From Comamonas sp. lk (GTDB lineage Bacteria; Bacteroidota; Bacteroidia; Chitinophagales; Chitinophagaceae), in contig CALPWK020000002.1 of NCBI GenBank assembly GCA_943327245.2, forward strand, positions 1-42,422: 42,422 nucleotides of DNA, in the 5' to 3' direction. The notes beneath the pieces were generated by a model. The model ran no database searches. It saw only the letters and a program-made list of their open reading frames with translations, and was not told the DNA's origin. Both the position numbers and the translations under genes were made by a program. Of the stretch, positions 1-9,229 are shown in pieces (positions within the stretch are counted from its first letter, which is position 1; the number at the start of each line of letters is the position of its first letter).

Positions 1-474
1 ATTAAAGCTTATCAATTAAAGGTGGTAAAGAGTATAGAAGTATTCGGTGAAATGCATCGCTATATTCCTATTCTAGCAAAATGGGCCGGATTTAAAAAGA
101 TTGGTGAAAAAGTAGTAGTGCACCAAGCTAGAAAATACGGAACTACTAAGTTTGGTTGGGAACGTTTTGTAAATGGTTTCTTAGATTTAATGACGATACA
201 ATTTTTATCTAAGTTTGGTAAAAAACCAATGCAATTTTTTGGATTGCTTGGTACCCTATTCTTTTTAATAGGAGTTGGTTCTGTAGGGTATATTATTTTT
301 TCAAAATTTGTTGATCCATTAACAAGTATAACTAATAAACCAGCATTTTTTATAGCATTAACTTCTATGTTAATAGGGATACAGTTGTTTCTAGCAGGAT
401 TTATTGCTGAATTAGTAAATAGAAATGCGGCCGATAGAAATCATTATTTAATATCGGAAAAACTAGGATGGTAA
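1..474 (+). CDS. Glycosyltransferase family 2 (polyprenyl-phosphate sugar transferase-like), C-terminal part, truncated by window start
   Basis: Open reading continues to base 1 (IKAYQLKVVKSIEVFGEMHRYIPILAKWAGFKKIGE...). C-terminus has two hydrophobic helices typical of GT2/Dpm1-like membrane transferases. Confidence 0.8.
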   Translation: MKAYQLKVVKSIEVFGEMHRYIPILAKWAGFKKIGEKVVVHQARKYGTTKFGWERFVNGFLDLMTIQFLSKFGKKPMQFFGLLGTLFFLIGVGSVGYIIFSKFVDPLTSITNKPAFFIALTSMLIGIQLFLAGFIAELVNRNAADRNHYLISEKLGW

Positions 475-1598
475 ATAAACTAGTTATAATAGGGCCAGCT
501 TGGCCATTAAGAGGGGGTCTTTCTGCTTTTGATGAAAAGTTAGCAGTCACTTTTTCTAAAATGGGTATTGATAGCAGTATTGAAACATTTTCACTTCAAT
601 ATCCAAGTTTTCTATTTCCTGGCAAAACTCAATATTCTAATCAACCTGCACCATTAAACGTAAAAATAAATAGCAGTATCAATTCAATCAATCCATTCAA
701 TTGGATTAAAATAGGAATAGCAATAAGAAGATCAAAACCTGATTTAATAATTGTAAGATATTGGATTCCATTTTTAGCACCTTGTTTAGGGACTATTTGT
801 CGTATGGCAACTGGTAATAAAAAGACAAAAGTGATTGCTATAGTGGACAATATGATTCCGCATGAAAAAAGAATCGGAGATACGTTATTTACTAAATATT
901 TTGCTGGATCTGTGGATGGTTTTTTAACTATGAGTGAAAAAGTAAAAATGGATGTTAAAGTCTTTTCACATAAACCCATTTTAGTATCCCCTCATCCAAT
1001 CTTCGATCATTTTGGGTTACCAATACTAAAGTTGACAGCTAGAAATATTCTAGGAATAGCAGCTACTGAAAAAGTGATTCTATTTTTTGGATTTATTAGA
1101 AAATATAAAGGACTAGATCTTTTATTAGAAGCGATGGCTGACCCAATGGTTAAAAAATTAGGTATTAAATTATTAATAGTTGGGGAATTTTATGAAGAGT
1201 CAACACCCTATCTTAATTTAATAGCACAATTGGGCATTCAAGATAATGTCATTTTACATACTCAATTTATTCCTGACGCAGAAGTTAAAAACTTTGTTTG
1301 TAGTGCGGACTTTATTATACAACCATACCGAAATGCTACACAAAGTGGCGTAACACCCCTTGCCTATCATTTTGAAATACCAATGTTAGTTACCAATGTT
1401 GGAGGCCTAGCGGATACGGTTCCACATGGTAAAGTTGGACTAGTCGTGGAGCCTACGGTAACTGCTATTACAAAAGGAATTGTACAACTATATGAATTAG
1501 GGGAAAATCATTTTATTCAAAATATTATAGAAGAGAAGAAAAAATATAGTTGGAACCAAATGGCTGAAAATTTTTTAACTTTGCATCAACAATTATAA
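468..1598 (+). CDS. Glycosyltransferase family 4/1 (GT-B fold)
   Basis: 376 aa; N-terminal GPAWPLRGGLSAFDE and C-terminal ILFFGFIRKYKGLDLLLEAM ... QPYRNATQSGVTPLAYHFEIPMLVTNVGGLAD typical of GT4. Overlaps the upstream stop by 7 nt. Confidence 0.88.
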   Translation: MVNKLVIIGPAWPLRGGLSAFDEKLAVTFSKMGIDSSIETFSLQYPSFLFPGKTQYSNQPAPLNVKINSSINSINPFNWIKIGIAIRRSKPDLIIVRYWIPFLAPCLGTICRMATGNKKTKVIAIVDNMIPHEKRIGDTLFTKYFAGSVDGFLTMSEKVKMDVKVFSHKPILVSPHPIFDHFGLPILKLTARNILGIAATEKVILFFGFIRKYKGLDLLLEAMADPMVKKLGIKLLIVGEFYEESTPYLNLIAQLGIQDNVILHTQFIPDAEVKNFVCSADFIIQPYRNATQSGVTPLAYHFEIPMLVTNVGGLADTVPHGKVGLVVEPTVTAITKGIVQLYELGENHFIQNIIEEKKKYSWNQMAENFLTLHQQL

Positions 1599-1602
1599 AA
1601 AC

Positions 1603-2184
1603 ATGTCACTAGCTATTATTAAAAATTTGATACAATCCTCCATTGAGGTTAAACAAACTTTATTGAATGATGAAGTACTTTTAAAGCAGTTGGAAGTAGT
1701 AGTTGAAGTAGTTACCAATGCATTTAAAAATGGCAATGCCGTTTATTTTGCTGGAAATGGAGGAAGTGCAGCCGATGCGCAACATTTAGCTGCAGAATTT
1801 TCTGGTCGCTTTTATAAAGACCGTAAAGCTTTACCTTCTGATGCTTTACATTGTAATTCATCATACTTGACAGCGGTTGCCAATGATTATAGTTATGATG
1901 TAATTTATGCGAGATTATTGGAAGGTCTTGCCAAACCAGGAGATGTGTTAATTGGAATTAGTACCTCTGGTAATTCTGCTAATATTGTTAAGGCCTTTGA
2001 AATGGCTCAAACTATTGGGGTAATTACCATTGGTTTTACAGGAGCTAAAGGTGGACAAATGAGAGACTTAGGAGATTACTTAATAAATATCCCATCTAAT
2101 ACCACTCCACGTATTCAAGAATCACATATACTTGTAGGTCATATTATATGTGAATTAGTAGAGGAAAATATTTTTGGTAAATAA
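1603..2184 (+). CDS. gmhA: Phosphoheptose isomerase (SIS domain)
   Basis: 193 aa; AGNGGSAADAQHLAAEFSGRF and GISTSGNSANIVKAFE motifs of GmhA. Confidence 0.92.
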   Translation: MSLAIIKNLIQSSIEVKQTLLNDEVLLKQLEVVVEVVTNAFKNGNAVYFAGNGGSAADAQHLAAEFSGRFYKDRKALPSDALHCNSSYLTAVANDYSYDVIYARLLEGLAKPGDVLIGISTSGNSANIVKAFEMAQTIGVITIGFTGAKGGQMRDLGDYLINIPSNTTPRIQESHILVGHIICELVEENIFGK

Positions 2185-2735
2185 TGGCATTGAATTTAGC
2201 AGATATCAATTCAAACTGGACTTTGTTCTTGGATAGAGACGGAGTGATTAATATTGAGAAAAATGAGGATTATGTCAAGAACTGGGATGAATTTGAGTTC
2301 TATTCAAATAGTCTAATAGCTCTACCCTTTTTAGCAAAAAAATTTAATAGAATTGTTATTACAACCAATCAAAAAGGGGTTGGCAAAGGTATAATGACTG
2401 AATTAGATTTAACTACAATTCATTTCAACATGGTACAAAATATTGCTGCTACTGGAGGTAGAATTGATCATATTTTTTATTGTACTGACTTAGATAATAA
2501 TTCTATAAACAGAAAGCCACAACCTGGCATGGCTTTTCAAGCAAAGGGACTTTTCCCAGAGATTGATTTTGAAAAATCAATAATAGTGGGTAATCGTATG
2601 TCAGATATGGAATTTGGTCGACATGCAGGCTTACACACTGTTTTTTTAGCTACCACACATCCCGAAACCCCCTTTCCAAATACTAATATCGACTATCGTT
2701 TTGAGGATTTATTAGCATTTGCACAAGCTTTATAA
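2184..2735 (+). CDS. gmhB: D-glycero-D-manno-heptose 1,7-bisphosphate phosphatase (HAD family)
   Basis: 183 aa; FLDRDGVIN (HAD motif I), TNQKGVGKG, RKPQPGM, VGNRMSDMEFGRHAG. 1-nt TAATG overlap with gmhA. Confidence 0.9.
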   Translation: MALNLADINSNWTLFLDRDGVINIEKNEDYVKNWDEFEFYSNSLIALPFLAKKFNRIVITTNQKGVGKGIMTELDLTTIHFNMVQNIAATGGRIDHIFYCTDLDNNSINRKPQPGMAFQAKGLFPEIDFEKSIIVGNRMSDMEFGRHAGLHTVFLATTHPETPFPNTNIDYRFEDLLAFAQAL

Positions 2736-2761
2736 TCAATACATATTCGTAAATTCGTAGT

Positions 2762-3580
2762 ATGTCAAAGTACCTATCCATTTTTATTTTATTTGTATCT
2801 TTTTCAGTTTGCAGTACTGCTCAAAATTATATTGATATACAGGGAACTAGATTAGAACAATTAGCCATCCAAATTCAAGAAGACACCATCATTCAGGATA
2901 GGTTCAAAGCAGATAGCTTATTTACAAAGGCATTAGTAAATACCTTAAAAAATAATAACTCTTTTAATTTCAGCTTTGATTCTCTACACTCCATAAAACA
3001 TATTATTTCACCAGATAGGAAGTTTAAAATATTCAGCTGGCAAATTGATATAGGAGACGGTACTTACAGACAAAGGGCAGCAATTCAATTACCCACTGTT
3101 AATGGTCAACTCAAACTATTGCCATTGTTTGATCAATCAGATTTTATATTAAATATTGCGGTAGGAATATATGATCGTCAACATTGGATAGGTGCTATTT
3201 ATTATGATATAATTCCAATACAATTTCAAGGGGAAACTTTATATACCTTATTAGGTTATGATGAATATACAAATGGTATATCCAGAAAGATTATGGAAGT
3301 GATTAAATTTAATAATGATGAACCGGTTTTTGGTGGGGACTACTTTAGTTATCCAAAGGACCCCTGCTTCCCTTTAGCACCAGCAGATAGATTTGTATAT
3401 CAATATAAGAAAGGAAGCAATGCGATAATTAAATACGACACTACTACTAAATCAATTGTGGTATCGGAACTTACAAGTACCGAGAAAGATTTAAAAAATC
3501 TCAGTACATTAGTTCCAAGTGGAAATGAGTTACATTTTAATTGGATGAACGGGAAATGGACATTGGTACAAAAAAAATAA
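2762..3580 (+). CDS. Secreted hypothetical protein
   Basis: 272 aa with N-terminal signal peptide (MSKYLSIFILFVSFSVCSTAQ). No family confidently recognised. Confidence 0.7.
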   Translation: MSKYLSIFILFVSFSVCSTAQNYIDIQGTRLEQLAIQIQEDTIIQDRFKADSLFTKALVNTLKNNNSFNFSFDSLHSIKHIISPDRKFKIFSWQIDIGDGTYRQRAAIQLPTVNGQLKLLPLFDQSDFILNIAVGIYDRQHWIGAIYYDIIPIQFQGETLYTLLGYDEYTNGISRKIMEVIKFNNDEPVFGGDYFSYPKDPCFPLAPADRFVYQYKKGSNAIIKYDTTTKSIVVSELTSTEKDLKNLSTLVPSGNELHFNWMNGKWTLVQKK

Positions 3581-3601
3581 GCCTACAAATTGCAGGCTTA
3601 T
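3570..3601 (-). terminator. Rho-independent terminator of the lepA-side (minus) transcript
   Basis: Perfect 8-bp stem ATAAGCCT (3577-3584) / AGGCTTAT (3594-3601). An 8-A run (3570-3577) reads as a U-tract on the minus strand. It lies at the end of the convergent plus-strand CDS. Confidence 0.8.
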
Positions 3602-3616
3602 CAAATAATAGTTAGA

Positions 3617-5401
3617 TTAATCTAATTTAAGTACTGCTAAGAATGCTTCTTGAGGAATTTCTACATTACCTATTTGTCTCATTCTCTTTTTACCTTCTTT
3701 TTGCTTTTCTAATAATTTACGCTTACGACTAATGTCACCACCATAACATTTTGCAGTAACGTCTTTGCGCATTGCAGAGATATTTTCTCTCGCAATTACT
3801 TTTGCGCCAATAGCTGCCTGAATGGCAATTTGGAATTGTTGCTTTGTTAATAAATCTTTTAATTTCTCACAAAGTTTACGTCCAAATTCAGCTGACTTAC
3901 CTCTGTGAATTAAAGCACTTAAGGCATCCACTTTTTCATTATTCAACATAATGTCCATCTTCACTATATCTGCATCTCTAAAGCCAATTTGAGTATAATC
4001 AAAAGAAGCATAACCTCTAGTTTGACTTTTTAATTTATCATAAAAATCAAATACAATTTCTGTTAAAGGCATTTCGAAAATCAATTCAACTCTTGTAGGA
4101 GTTAAATAACTTTGATTAATCAACATCCCTCTTTTACCTAAACATAAAGTAATAATGTTACCAATATAGTCGGGAGTTGTAATAATTTGAGCTCTAATAA
4201 AGGGCTCTTCAATACGCTTGATCTTTACAGGGTCAGGCATTTCTGTTGGATTGTTTACAATGATTTTTTCATCTCTGGTGGTATAAGCAATGAAACTAAC
4301 ATTGGGAACTGTAGTGATAACAGTTTGATTAAACTCACGTTCTAATCTTTCTTGAACTATCTCCATATGCAAAAGTCCTAAGAATCCACAACGGAATCCA
4401 AAACCTAAAGCCTGTGATGTTTCTAATTCAAAAGTGAGTGAAGCGTCATTTAATTGTAGTTTGTCCATGCAATCTCGAAGCTCTTCAAACTCATCCGTAT
4501 TAACAGGATAAATTCCAGAGAATACCATTGGTTTAACTTCTTCAAATCCATGAATCATTGGGCCAGGATTATTTGCTAATGTTATTGTATCACCTACTTT
4601 AACTTCTTTAGCAATTTTTATTCCTGTTATAATATAGCCAACATCACCAGCACGCACTTCTGGTTTTGGTGTCATAGCTAATTTTAATACCCCTACTTCG
4701 TCTGCAATATATTCTCTACCCGATGCTACAAATTTAATTTTATCATTCTTTTTTAATACACCGTTCATTATTCTATAATAAACAATAATACCTCTAAAGC
4801 TATTGAATACACTATCAAAAATCAATGCTTGTAATGGGGCTTCCGTATCACCTGAAGGTGCAGGGATTCTTTCAATAATTCCTTGTAATATTTCTTCTAT
4901 ACCTATTCCTGAACGACCACTCGCTAATAGGATATCTTCTTGTTTACATCCAATTAAATCAATAATTTGATCTGTCACCTCTGGAATTTTAGCACCATCC
5001 ATGTCAATTTTATTAATGACAGGAATAATCTCTAAATTATTATCCAAGGCTAGATATAAATTAGAAATAGTTTGTGCTTGAATACCTTGAGACGCGTCTA
5101 CTAACAATAAAGCCCCTTCACAGGCAGCTAATGCTCGACTTACTTCATAACTAAAGTCAACGTGACCTGGAGTGTCTATTAAATTTAAGGTATAGGTTTC
5201 GCCTTTGTGAATATAATTAATTTGAATCGCATGACTCTTTATGGTAATCCCCTTTTCTCGCTCTAAATCCATGTCGTCTAATACCTGATTCATCATTTCA
5301 CGCTCTGTAATGGTCTTGGTATGTTCCAATAAACGATCTGCCAAGGTACTCTTACCGTGATCAATATGGGCGATGATACAAAAATTTCTGATATTCTTCA
5401 T
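3617..5401 (-). CDS. lepA: Elongation factor 4 (LepA)
   Basis: 594 aa; [44 protein letters not shown]-terminal [22 protein letters not shown]. Confidence 0.97.
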   Translation of the reverse strand: MKNIRNFCIIAHIDHGKSTLADRLLEHTKTITEREMMNQVLDDMDLEREKGITIKSHAIQINYIHKGETYTLNLIDTPGHVDFSYEVSRALAACEGALLLVDASQGIQAQTISNLYLALDNNLEIIPVINKIDMDGAKIPEVTDQIIDLIGCKQEDILLASGRSGIGIEEILQGIIERIPAPSGDTEAPLQALIFDSVFNSFRGIIVYYRIMNGVLKKNDKIKFVASGREYIADEVGVLKLAMTPKPEVRAGDVGYIITGIKIAKEVKVGDTITLANNPGPMIHGFEEVKPMVFSGIYPVNTDEFEELRDCMDKLQLNDASLTFELETSQALGFGFRCGFLGLLHMEIVQERLEREFNQTVITTVPNVSFIAYTTRDEKIIVNNPTEMPDPVKIKRIEEPFIRAQIITTPDYIGNIITLCLGKRGMLINQSYLTPTRVELIFEMPLTEIVFDFYDKLKSQTRGYASFDYTQIGFRDADIVKMDIMLNNEKVDALSALIHRGKSAEFGRKLCEKLKDLLTKQQFQIAIQAAIGAKVIARENISAMRKDVTAKCYGGDISRKRKLLEKQKEGKKRMRQIGNVEIPQEAFLAVLKLD

Positions 5402-5425
5402 GTAGTGAAACTAGTCTTTTAAAAT

Positions 5426-6187
5426 CTATTTAAGTGCATTGATAATTGCTGCAAATTCCGTGGCTACTAAACTAGCACCACCCACTAAACCTCCGTCAAC
5501 ATCTGGTTGTGAAAAAATTTCTTTTGCATTAGCTGCTTTAACACTGCCTCCGTATAATATTGAAATTTGATCTGCAACAGGCTGACCATATTTTGTTGCA
5601 AATACAGATCTTATATAAGCGTGTATTTCTTGAGCTTGTTCACTACTTGCAGTTTTGCCAGTACCTATTGCCCAGATTGGTTCATATGCAATAACTACTT
5701 TAGTAATTTGGTCTTCTGCTAAATGAAATAAAGAATTCTTTATTTGCGTTTCAACAAATGCATTTTGAGTACCAGCTTCTCTTATTGCTAAAGGTTCTCC
5801 ACAACAAAATATTGGGGTACTGTTAATAGCTAATACCGCATTTACTTTTTCTACTAATAAGGCATCTGATTCTGCAAAGTATTCACGACGTTCTGAGTGT
5901 CCTAAAACTATATGCTTAACCCCTACAGAAGCAAACATGGGTGCAGCTATTTCACCTGTATAAGCTCCATTGTCTTTTTGGTGACAATTTTGAGCTGCAA
6001 CATACATATTTGTTTTTCCAGTTAATTTATGAGTTGCTAAAGGAATATAAATTGCGGGCACTGCGAATATGGCTTCTTGATGTGCTTGTAAACTAAGTGG
6101 TAAGCTTAATAATTCATTTAGTAAAGTTTCTGCCTCATTTTGGTTAAGGTTCATTTTCCAGTTTGCTGCTGCAATTTGCTTTCTCAT
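5426..6187 (-). CDS. tpiA: Triose-phosphate isomerase
   Basis: 253 aa; AANWKMN, LGHSERREYF, AYEPIWAIGTGKTAS, LYGGSVKAAN, GGLVGGASL. Confidence 0.97.
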   Translation of the reverse strand: MRKQIAAANWKMNLNQNEAETLLNELLSLPLSLQAHQEAIFAVPAIYIPLATHKLTGKTNMYVAAQNCHQKDNGAYTGEIAAPMFASVGVKHIVLGHSERREYFAESDALLVEKVNAVLAINSTPIFCCGEPLAIREAGTQNAFVETQIKNSLFHLAEDQITKVVIAYEPIWAIGTGKTASSEQAQEIHAYIRSVFATKYGQPVADQISILYGGSVKAANAKEIFSQPDVDGGLVGGASLVATEFAAIINALK

Positions 6188-6229
6188 AATATAAATTTTA
6201 ACGGGTCTTTCTAGTTGTTTTTAGCGCTG

Positions 6230-6237
6230 CAAAGGTA
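6230..6237 (-). promoter_or_regulatory. Putative Bacteroidota -7 element (TACCTTTG on the minus strand) for tpiA
   Basis: CAAAGGTA on the plus strand, 42 nt upstream of the tpiA ATG. Confidence 0.45.
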
Positions 6238-6273
6238 CTTAAAATTTGGGCTAAACCCTTATTTACTCTATCC

Positions 6274-7440
6274 TTACTGATTACTAATTTGATAAAGGTG
6301 TTTTAATACTGCTTTTTCTGCTTCATTAATAGTATTCCCTTTTAATATCATCCAATTATTGATATCATCAATGGCCTTTTCTATTCTATAACCGGGTAAA
6401 ACTCCCCAAGTGAAATTTGGTAAGTTTTTAGGCAACAATCCCATTCCAAACACATTAGCACTTACCCCAATGTACGAACCTGTGTTTATTCTAGATTGTA
6501 TGGCAAATCTGCTATAATCTCCTACTAGCATACCCATTTTTTGTCCAATAGTATCCCATATTTGTTCTGCTTCATTCCATAACTGGACTTTACCAGCTGT
6601 ATTCTTAATATTACTATTACAAGTTCCTGCACCAAGGTTACACCAATATCCAATAATACTATCCCCCAAATAACCTTCATGTCCCTTATTTGAATTGCCC
6701 ATTAAAATTGAATTCTTAATCTCACCGCCTGCCAAACTATAGGGGCCAATGGTGGTGGCTCCATAGATACTAGTATTCATTTTGACTACCCCTTTATGAC
6801 CTAATGCAAATGGGCCTCTAATGCTAACGCCTTCCATCACAATAGCATCTCTTCCAATATATATAGGCCCTTCAGTTGCATTTAAATTTGCGCAAGAAAT
6901 AGTAGCTCCTTCCTCAATAAAAATTTGATTTACGTTAATGGCTCTATTAGAATTATCTATTTTTTGTGAAACTCTATTTGATTTTACCCAATTAAAATCT
7001 CTTTGAATAAAATCCGTATTTAATTTAATTAAATGCACTGCATTTTCTACGAAAGAGGCGCTGTTGTTGGTCTTAGGAGCATAATTTGCTAATAATATTT
7101 TTGTTATTGACCTTTCTTCACTCTTTGTTGCAATCCATTTTCCCGAAGTACTAATTAATTTTTCACCTGTTTTTAATGACTTTATTTCTGCTACAATCTC
7201 TTCGGATGGAATACAAGTTATATTTATAAAATATACGGAATCTGAAGTAGTTAAGAAATCATTTCCATCATATAAATTTTGTAAATAAGGTACCGTATAA
7301 ATGCTGGTTTCTGATAATAAATATTGTTCCCATCTTTCTTGAAAAGTGAAAATTCCAGCCCTACATTCTGCTACTGATCTTGTTAAACTAAAAGGATAAA
7401 AATGAGCTCTGTCTACAGTATCAACCAGTATATATTGCAT
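6274..7440 (-). CDS. GlmU-like sugar nucleotidyltransferase / left-handed beta-helix protein
   Basis: 388 aa; N-terminal HFYPFSLTRSVAECRAGIFTFQERW and hexapeptide-rich C-terminal half (GPIYIGRDAIVMEGVSIRGPFALGHKGVVKMN...). Confidence 0.8.
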   Translation of the reverse strand: MQYILVDTVDRAHFYPFSLTRSVAECRAGIFTFQERWEQYLLSETSIYTVPYLQNLYDGNDFLTTSDSVYFINITCIPSEEIVAEIKSLKTGEKLISTSGKWIATKSEERSITKILLANYAPKTNNSASFVENAVHLIKLNTDFIQRDFNWVKSNRVSQKIDNSNRAINVNQIFIEEGATISCANLNATEGPIYIGRDAIVMEGVSIRGPFALGHKGVVKMNTSIYGATTIGPYSLAGGEIKNSILMGNSNKGHEGYLGDSIIGYWCNLGAGTCNSNIKNTAGKVQLWNEAEQIWDTIGQKMGMLVGDYSRFAIQSRINTGSYIGVSANVFGMGLLPKNLPNFTWGVLPGYRIEKAIDDINNWMILKGNTINEAEKAVLKHLYQISNQ

Positions 7441-7457
7441 GTGTATTATTTATTATT

Positions 7458-7465
7458 CAAATTTA
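7458..7465 (-). promoter_or_regulatory. Putative -7 element (TAAATTTG on the minus strand) for the GlmU-like gene
   Basis: CAAATTTA on the plus strand, 17 nt upstream of the start codon. Confidence 0.5.
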
Positions 7466-7520
7466 GCAAGAAACTGCTTATTCAGTAGCATCAATTCCTA
7501 ACAGATGTTTATTAAAACCC

Positions 7521-7528
7521 TATTTTTG
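7521..7528 (+). promoter_or_regulatory. Putative -7 element TATTTTTG for pruA
   Basis: Matches TAnnTTTG, 17 nt before the ATG at 7546. Confidence 0.55.
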
Positions 7529-7545
7529 TGTTCTAATTTTATATT

Positions 7546-9177
7546 ATGCAAATTGGATACTTCAACTACCCTGCTCCCGCTAATGAACCTGTTTTAACAT
7601 ATGCTCCAGGATCCCCTGAAAAAGTAGCTTTAAAACTGGCTTTAGCAAATGCAAAGAAAAAAACATTAGATATACCAATGTATATTAATGGTAAAGCAAT
7701 ACGTACCGGTAAAAAAATAGCAATTCATCCTCCACATGAAATAAAACATGTACTAGGACATTTTCATATGGGGACAAAGCAACATGTGGAACAAGCTATT
7801 AATGCTGGTTTAAAAGCAAGGGCAGCTTGGGCTGATATGCCTTGGGAATCTAGAGCACATATATTTTTAAAAGCGGCAGATTTATTAGCAACTAAATATC
7901 GTTTCGAAATGAACGCGGCTACTATGTTGGGACAAAGTAAAAATGCCTACCAAGCAGAGATAGACGCTGCATGTGAATTAATTGATTTCTTAAGATTCAA
8001 CGTTCATTTTTTATGTGACATTTATCAACAACAACCAGTGTCATCACCTGGCATACATAATAGAATGGAATGGCGCGGTTTAGAAGGGTTTGTACTTGCT
8101 ATCACTCCATTTAACTTTACAGCAATCGGTGGTAACTTACCTGCTTCTGCAGCAATGTGTGGTAATGTAGTAGTATGGAAACCAGCCAATACTCAAGTTT
8201 ATTCTGCACAATTATTTATGCGTATTTTGAAAGAAGCTGGCTTACCAGACGGTGTAATTAATTTAGTGTATGTTGACGGACCAACTATAGGAGCTACTTG
8301 CTTTACTCACCCTGACTTTGCGGGTGTTCACTTTACGGGCTCCACTGGCGTCTTTAACACTATGTGGAAACAAATTGGGGAGAACATTCCAAGATATAAA
8401 TCATATCCAAGAATTGTGGGAGAAACAGGCGGTAAGGATTTTGTGATGGTTCATGAAAGTGCAGACGTAGATACGGTAGCAACCGCTTTAGCAAGAGGTT
8501 CATTTGAATATCAAGGACAAAAATGTTCTGCTGCTTCTAGAGCTTATTTACCAAGTAACATTGCGCAAGCAGTAAAAGATAAATTAGTTAAAATGGTTCA
8601 ATCCATGAAAATGGGTAACGTAGAAGATTTCAGCAACTTTGTTAATGCGGTAATTGACGAAAAATCATATGACAACATCACAAAATATATTGCAAAAGCC
8701 AAAAAGGATAAGAAAGCTAAAATTTTAGTGGGGGGCAATTCGAGTAAAAAGATTGGATATTTTGTGGAACCTACAGTGATTGCTACTACAGATCCAAAAT
8801 ACTTAACAATGTGTGAAGAGATCTTTGGCCCAGTGTTAACTATCTATACCTATCCCGCAAAACAATTCGAAAAAACATTGAAAATATTAGATAGTACCTC
8901 TAAATATGCTTTGACTGGTTCTATAATAGCCCAAGACCGTTCAGCTATTGAATTGGCAACCAATATGTTAAGACATGCTGCTGGGAATTTCTATATTAAT
9001 GACAAGCCTACTGGAGCGGTGGTGGGTCAACAACCATTTGGTGGTGCGAGAGGTTCAGGTACAAATGATAAAGCAGGAAGTATGCTAAATTTATACCGTT
9101 GGTTGAGTGCTCGTACTATCAAGGAGACCTTTAACCCTCCTACTGACTATAAATACCCATTTTTAAACGAAGCATAA
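7546..9177 (+). CDS. pruA: L-glutamate gamma-semialdehyde (1-pyrroline-5-carboxylate) dehydrogenase
   Basis: 543 aa; ALDH family; ITPFNFTAIGGNLPASAAMCGN, VGETGGKDFVMVH, YQGQKCSAASRAY, QQPFGGARGSGTNDKAG. Confidence 0.95.
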   Translation: MQIGYFNYPAPANEPVLTYAPGSPEKVALKLALANAKKKTLDIPMYINGKAIRTGKKIAIHPPHEIKHVLGHFHMGTKQHVEQAINAGLKARAAWADMPWESRAHIFLKAADLLATKYRFEMNAATMLGQSKNAYQAEIDAACELIDFLRFNVHFLCDIYQQQPVSSPGIHNRMEWRGLEGFVLAITPFNFTAIGGNLPASAAMCGNVVVWKPANTQVYSAQLFMRILKEAGLPDGVINLVYVDGPTIGATCFTHPDFAGVHFTGSTGVFNTMWKQIGENIPRYKSYPRIVGETGGKDFVMVHESADVDTVATALARGSFEYQGQKCSAASRAYLPSNIAQAVKDKLVKMVQSMKMGNVEDFSNFVNAVIDEKSYDNITKYIAKAKKDKKAKILVGGNSSKKIGYFVEPTVIATTDPKYLTMCEEIFGPVLTIYTYPAKQFEKTLKILDSTSKYALTGSIIAQDRSAIELATNMLRHAAGNFYINDKPTGAVVGQQPFGGARGSGTNDKAGSMLNLYRWLSARTIKETFNPPTDYKYPFLNEA

Positions 9178-9201
9178 GCGCTGTTTTTACATCTAAAACA
9201 G

Positions 9202-9209
9202 TATATTTG
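9202..9209 (+). promoter_or_regulatory. Putative -7 element TATATTTG for pdhA, overlapped at its 5' edge by a small inverted repeat
   Basis: TATATTTG 20 nt before the start at 9230. Inverted repeat CTGTTTT (9181-9187) / AAAACAG (9195-9201) abuts it. Confidence 0.5.
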
Positions 9210-9229
9210 CCTCCAAAATTACAAGGACT

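Noticed and set aside
641-979. 112-aa minus-strand ORF
   Set aside because: Lies wholly antisense inside the well-supported GT4 gene with no family motifs.
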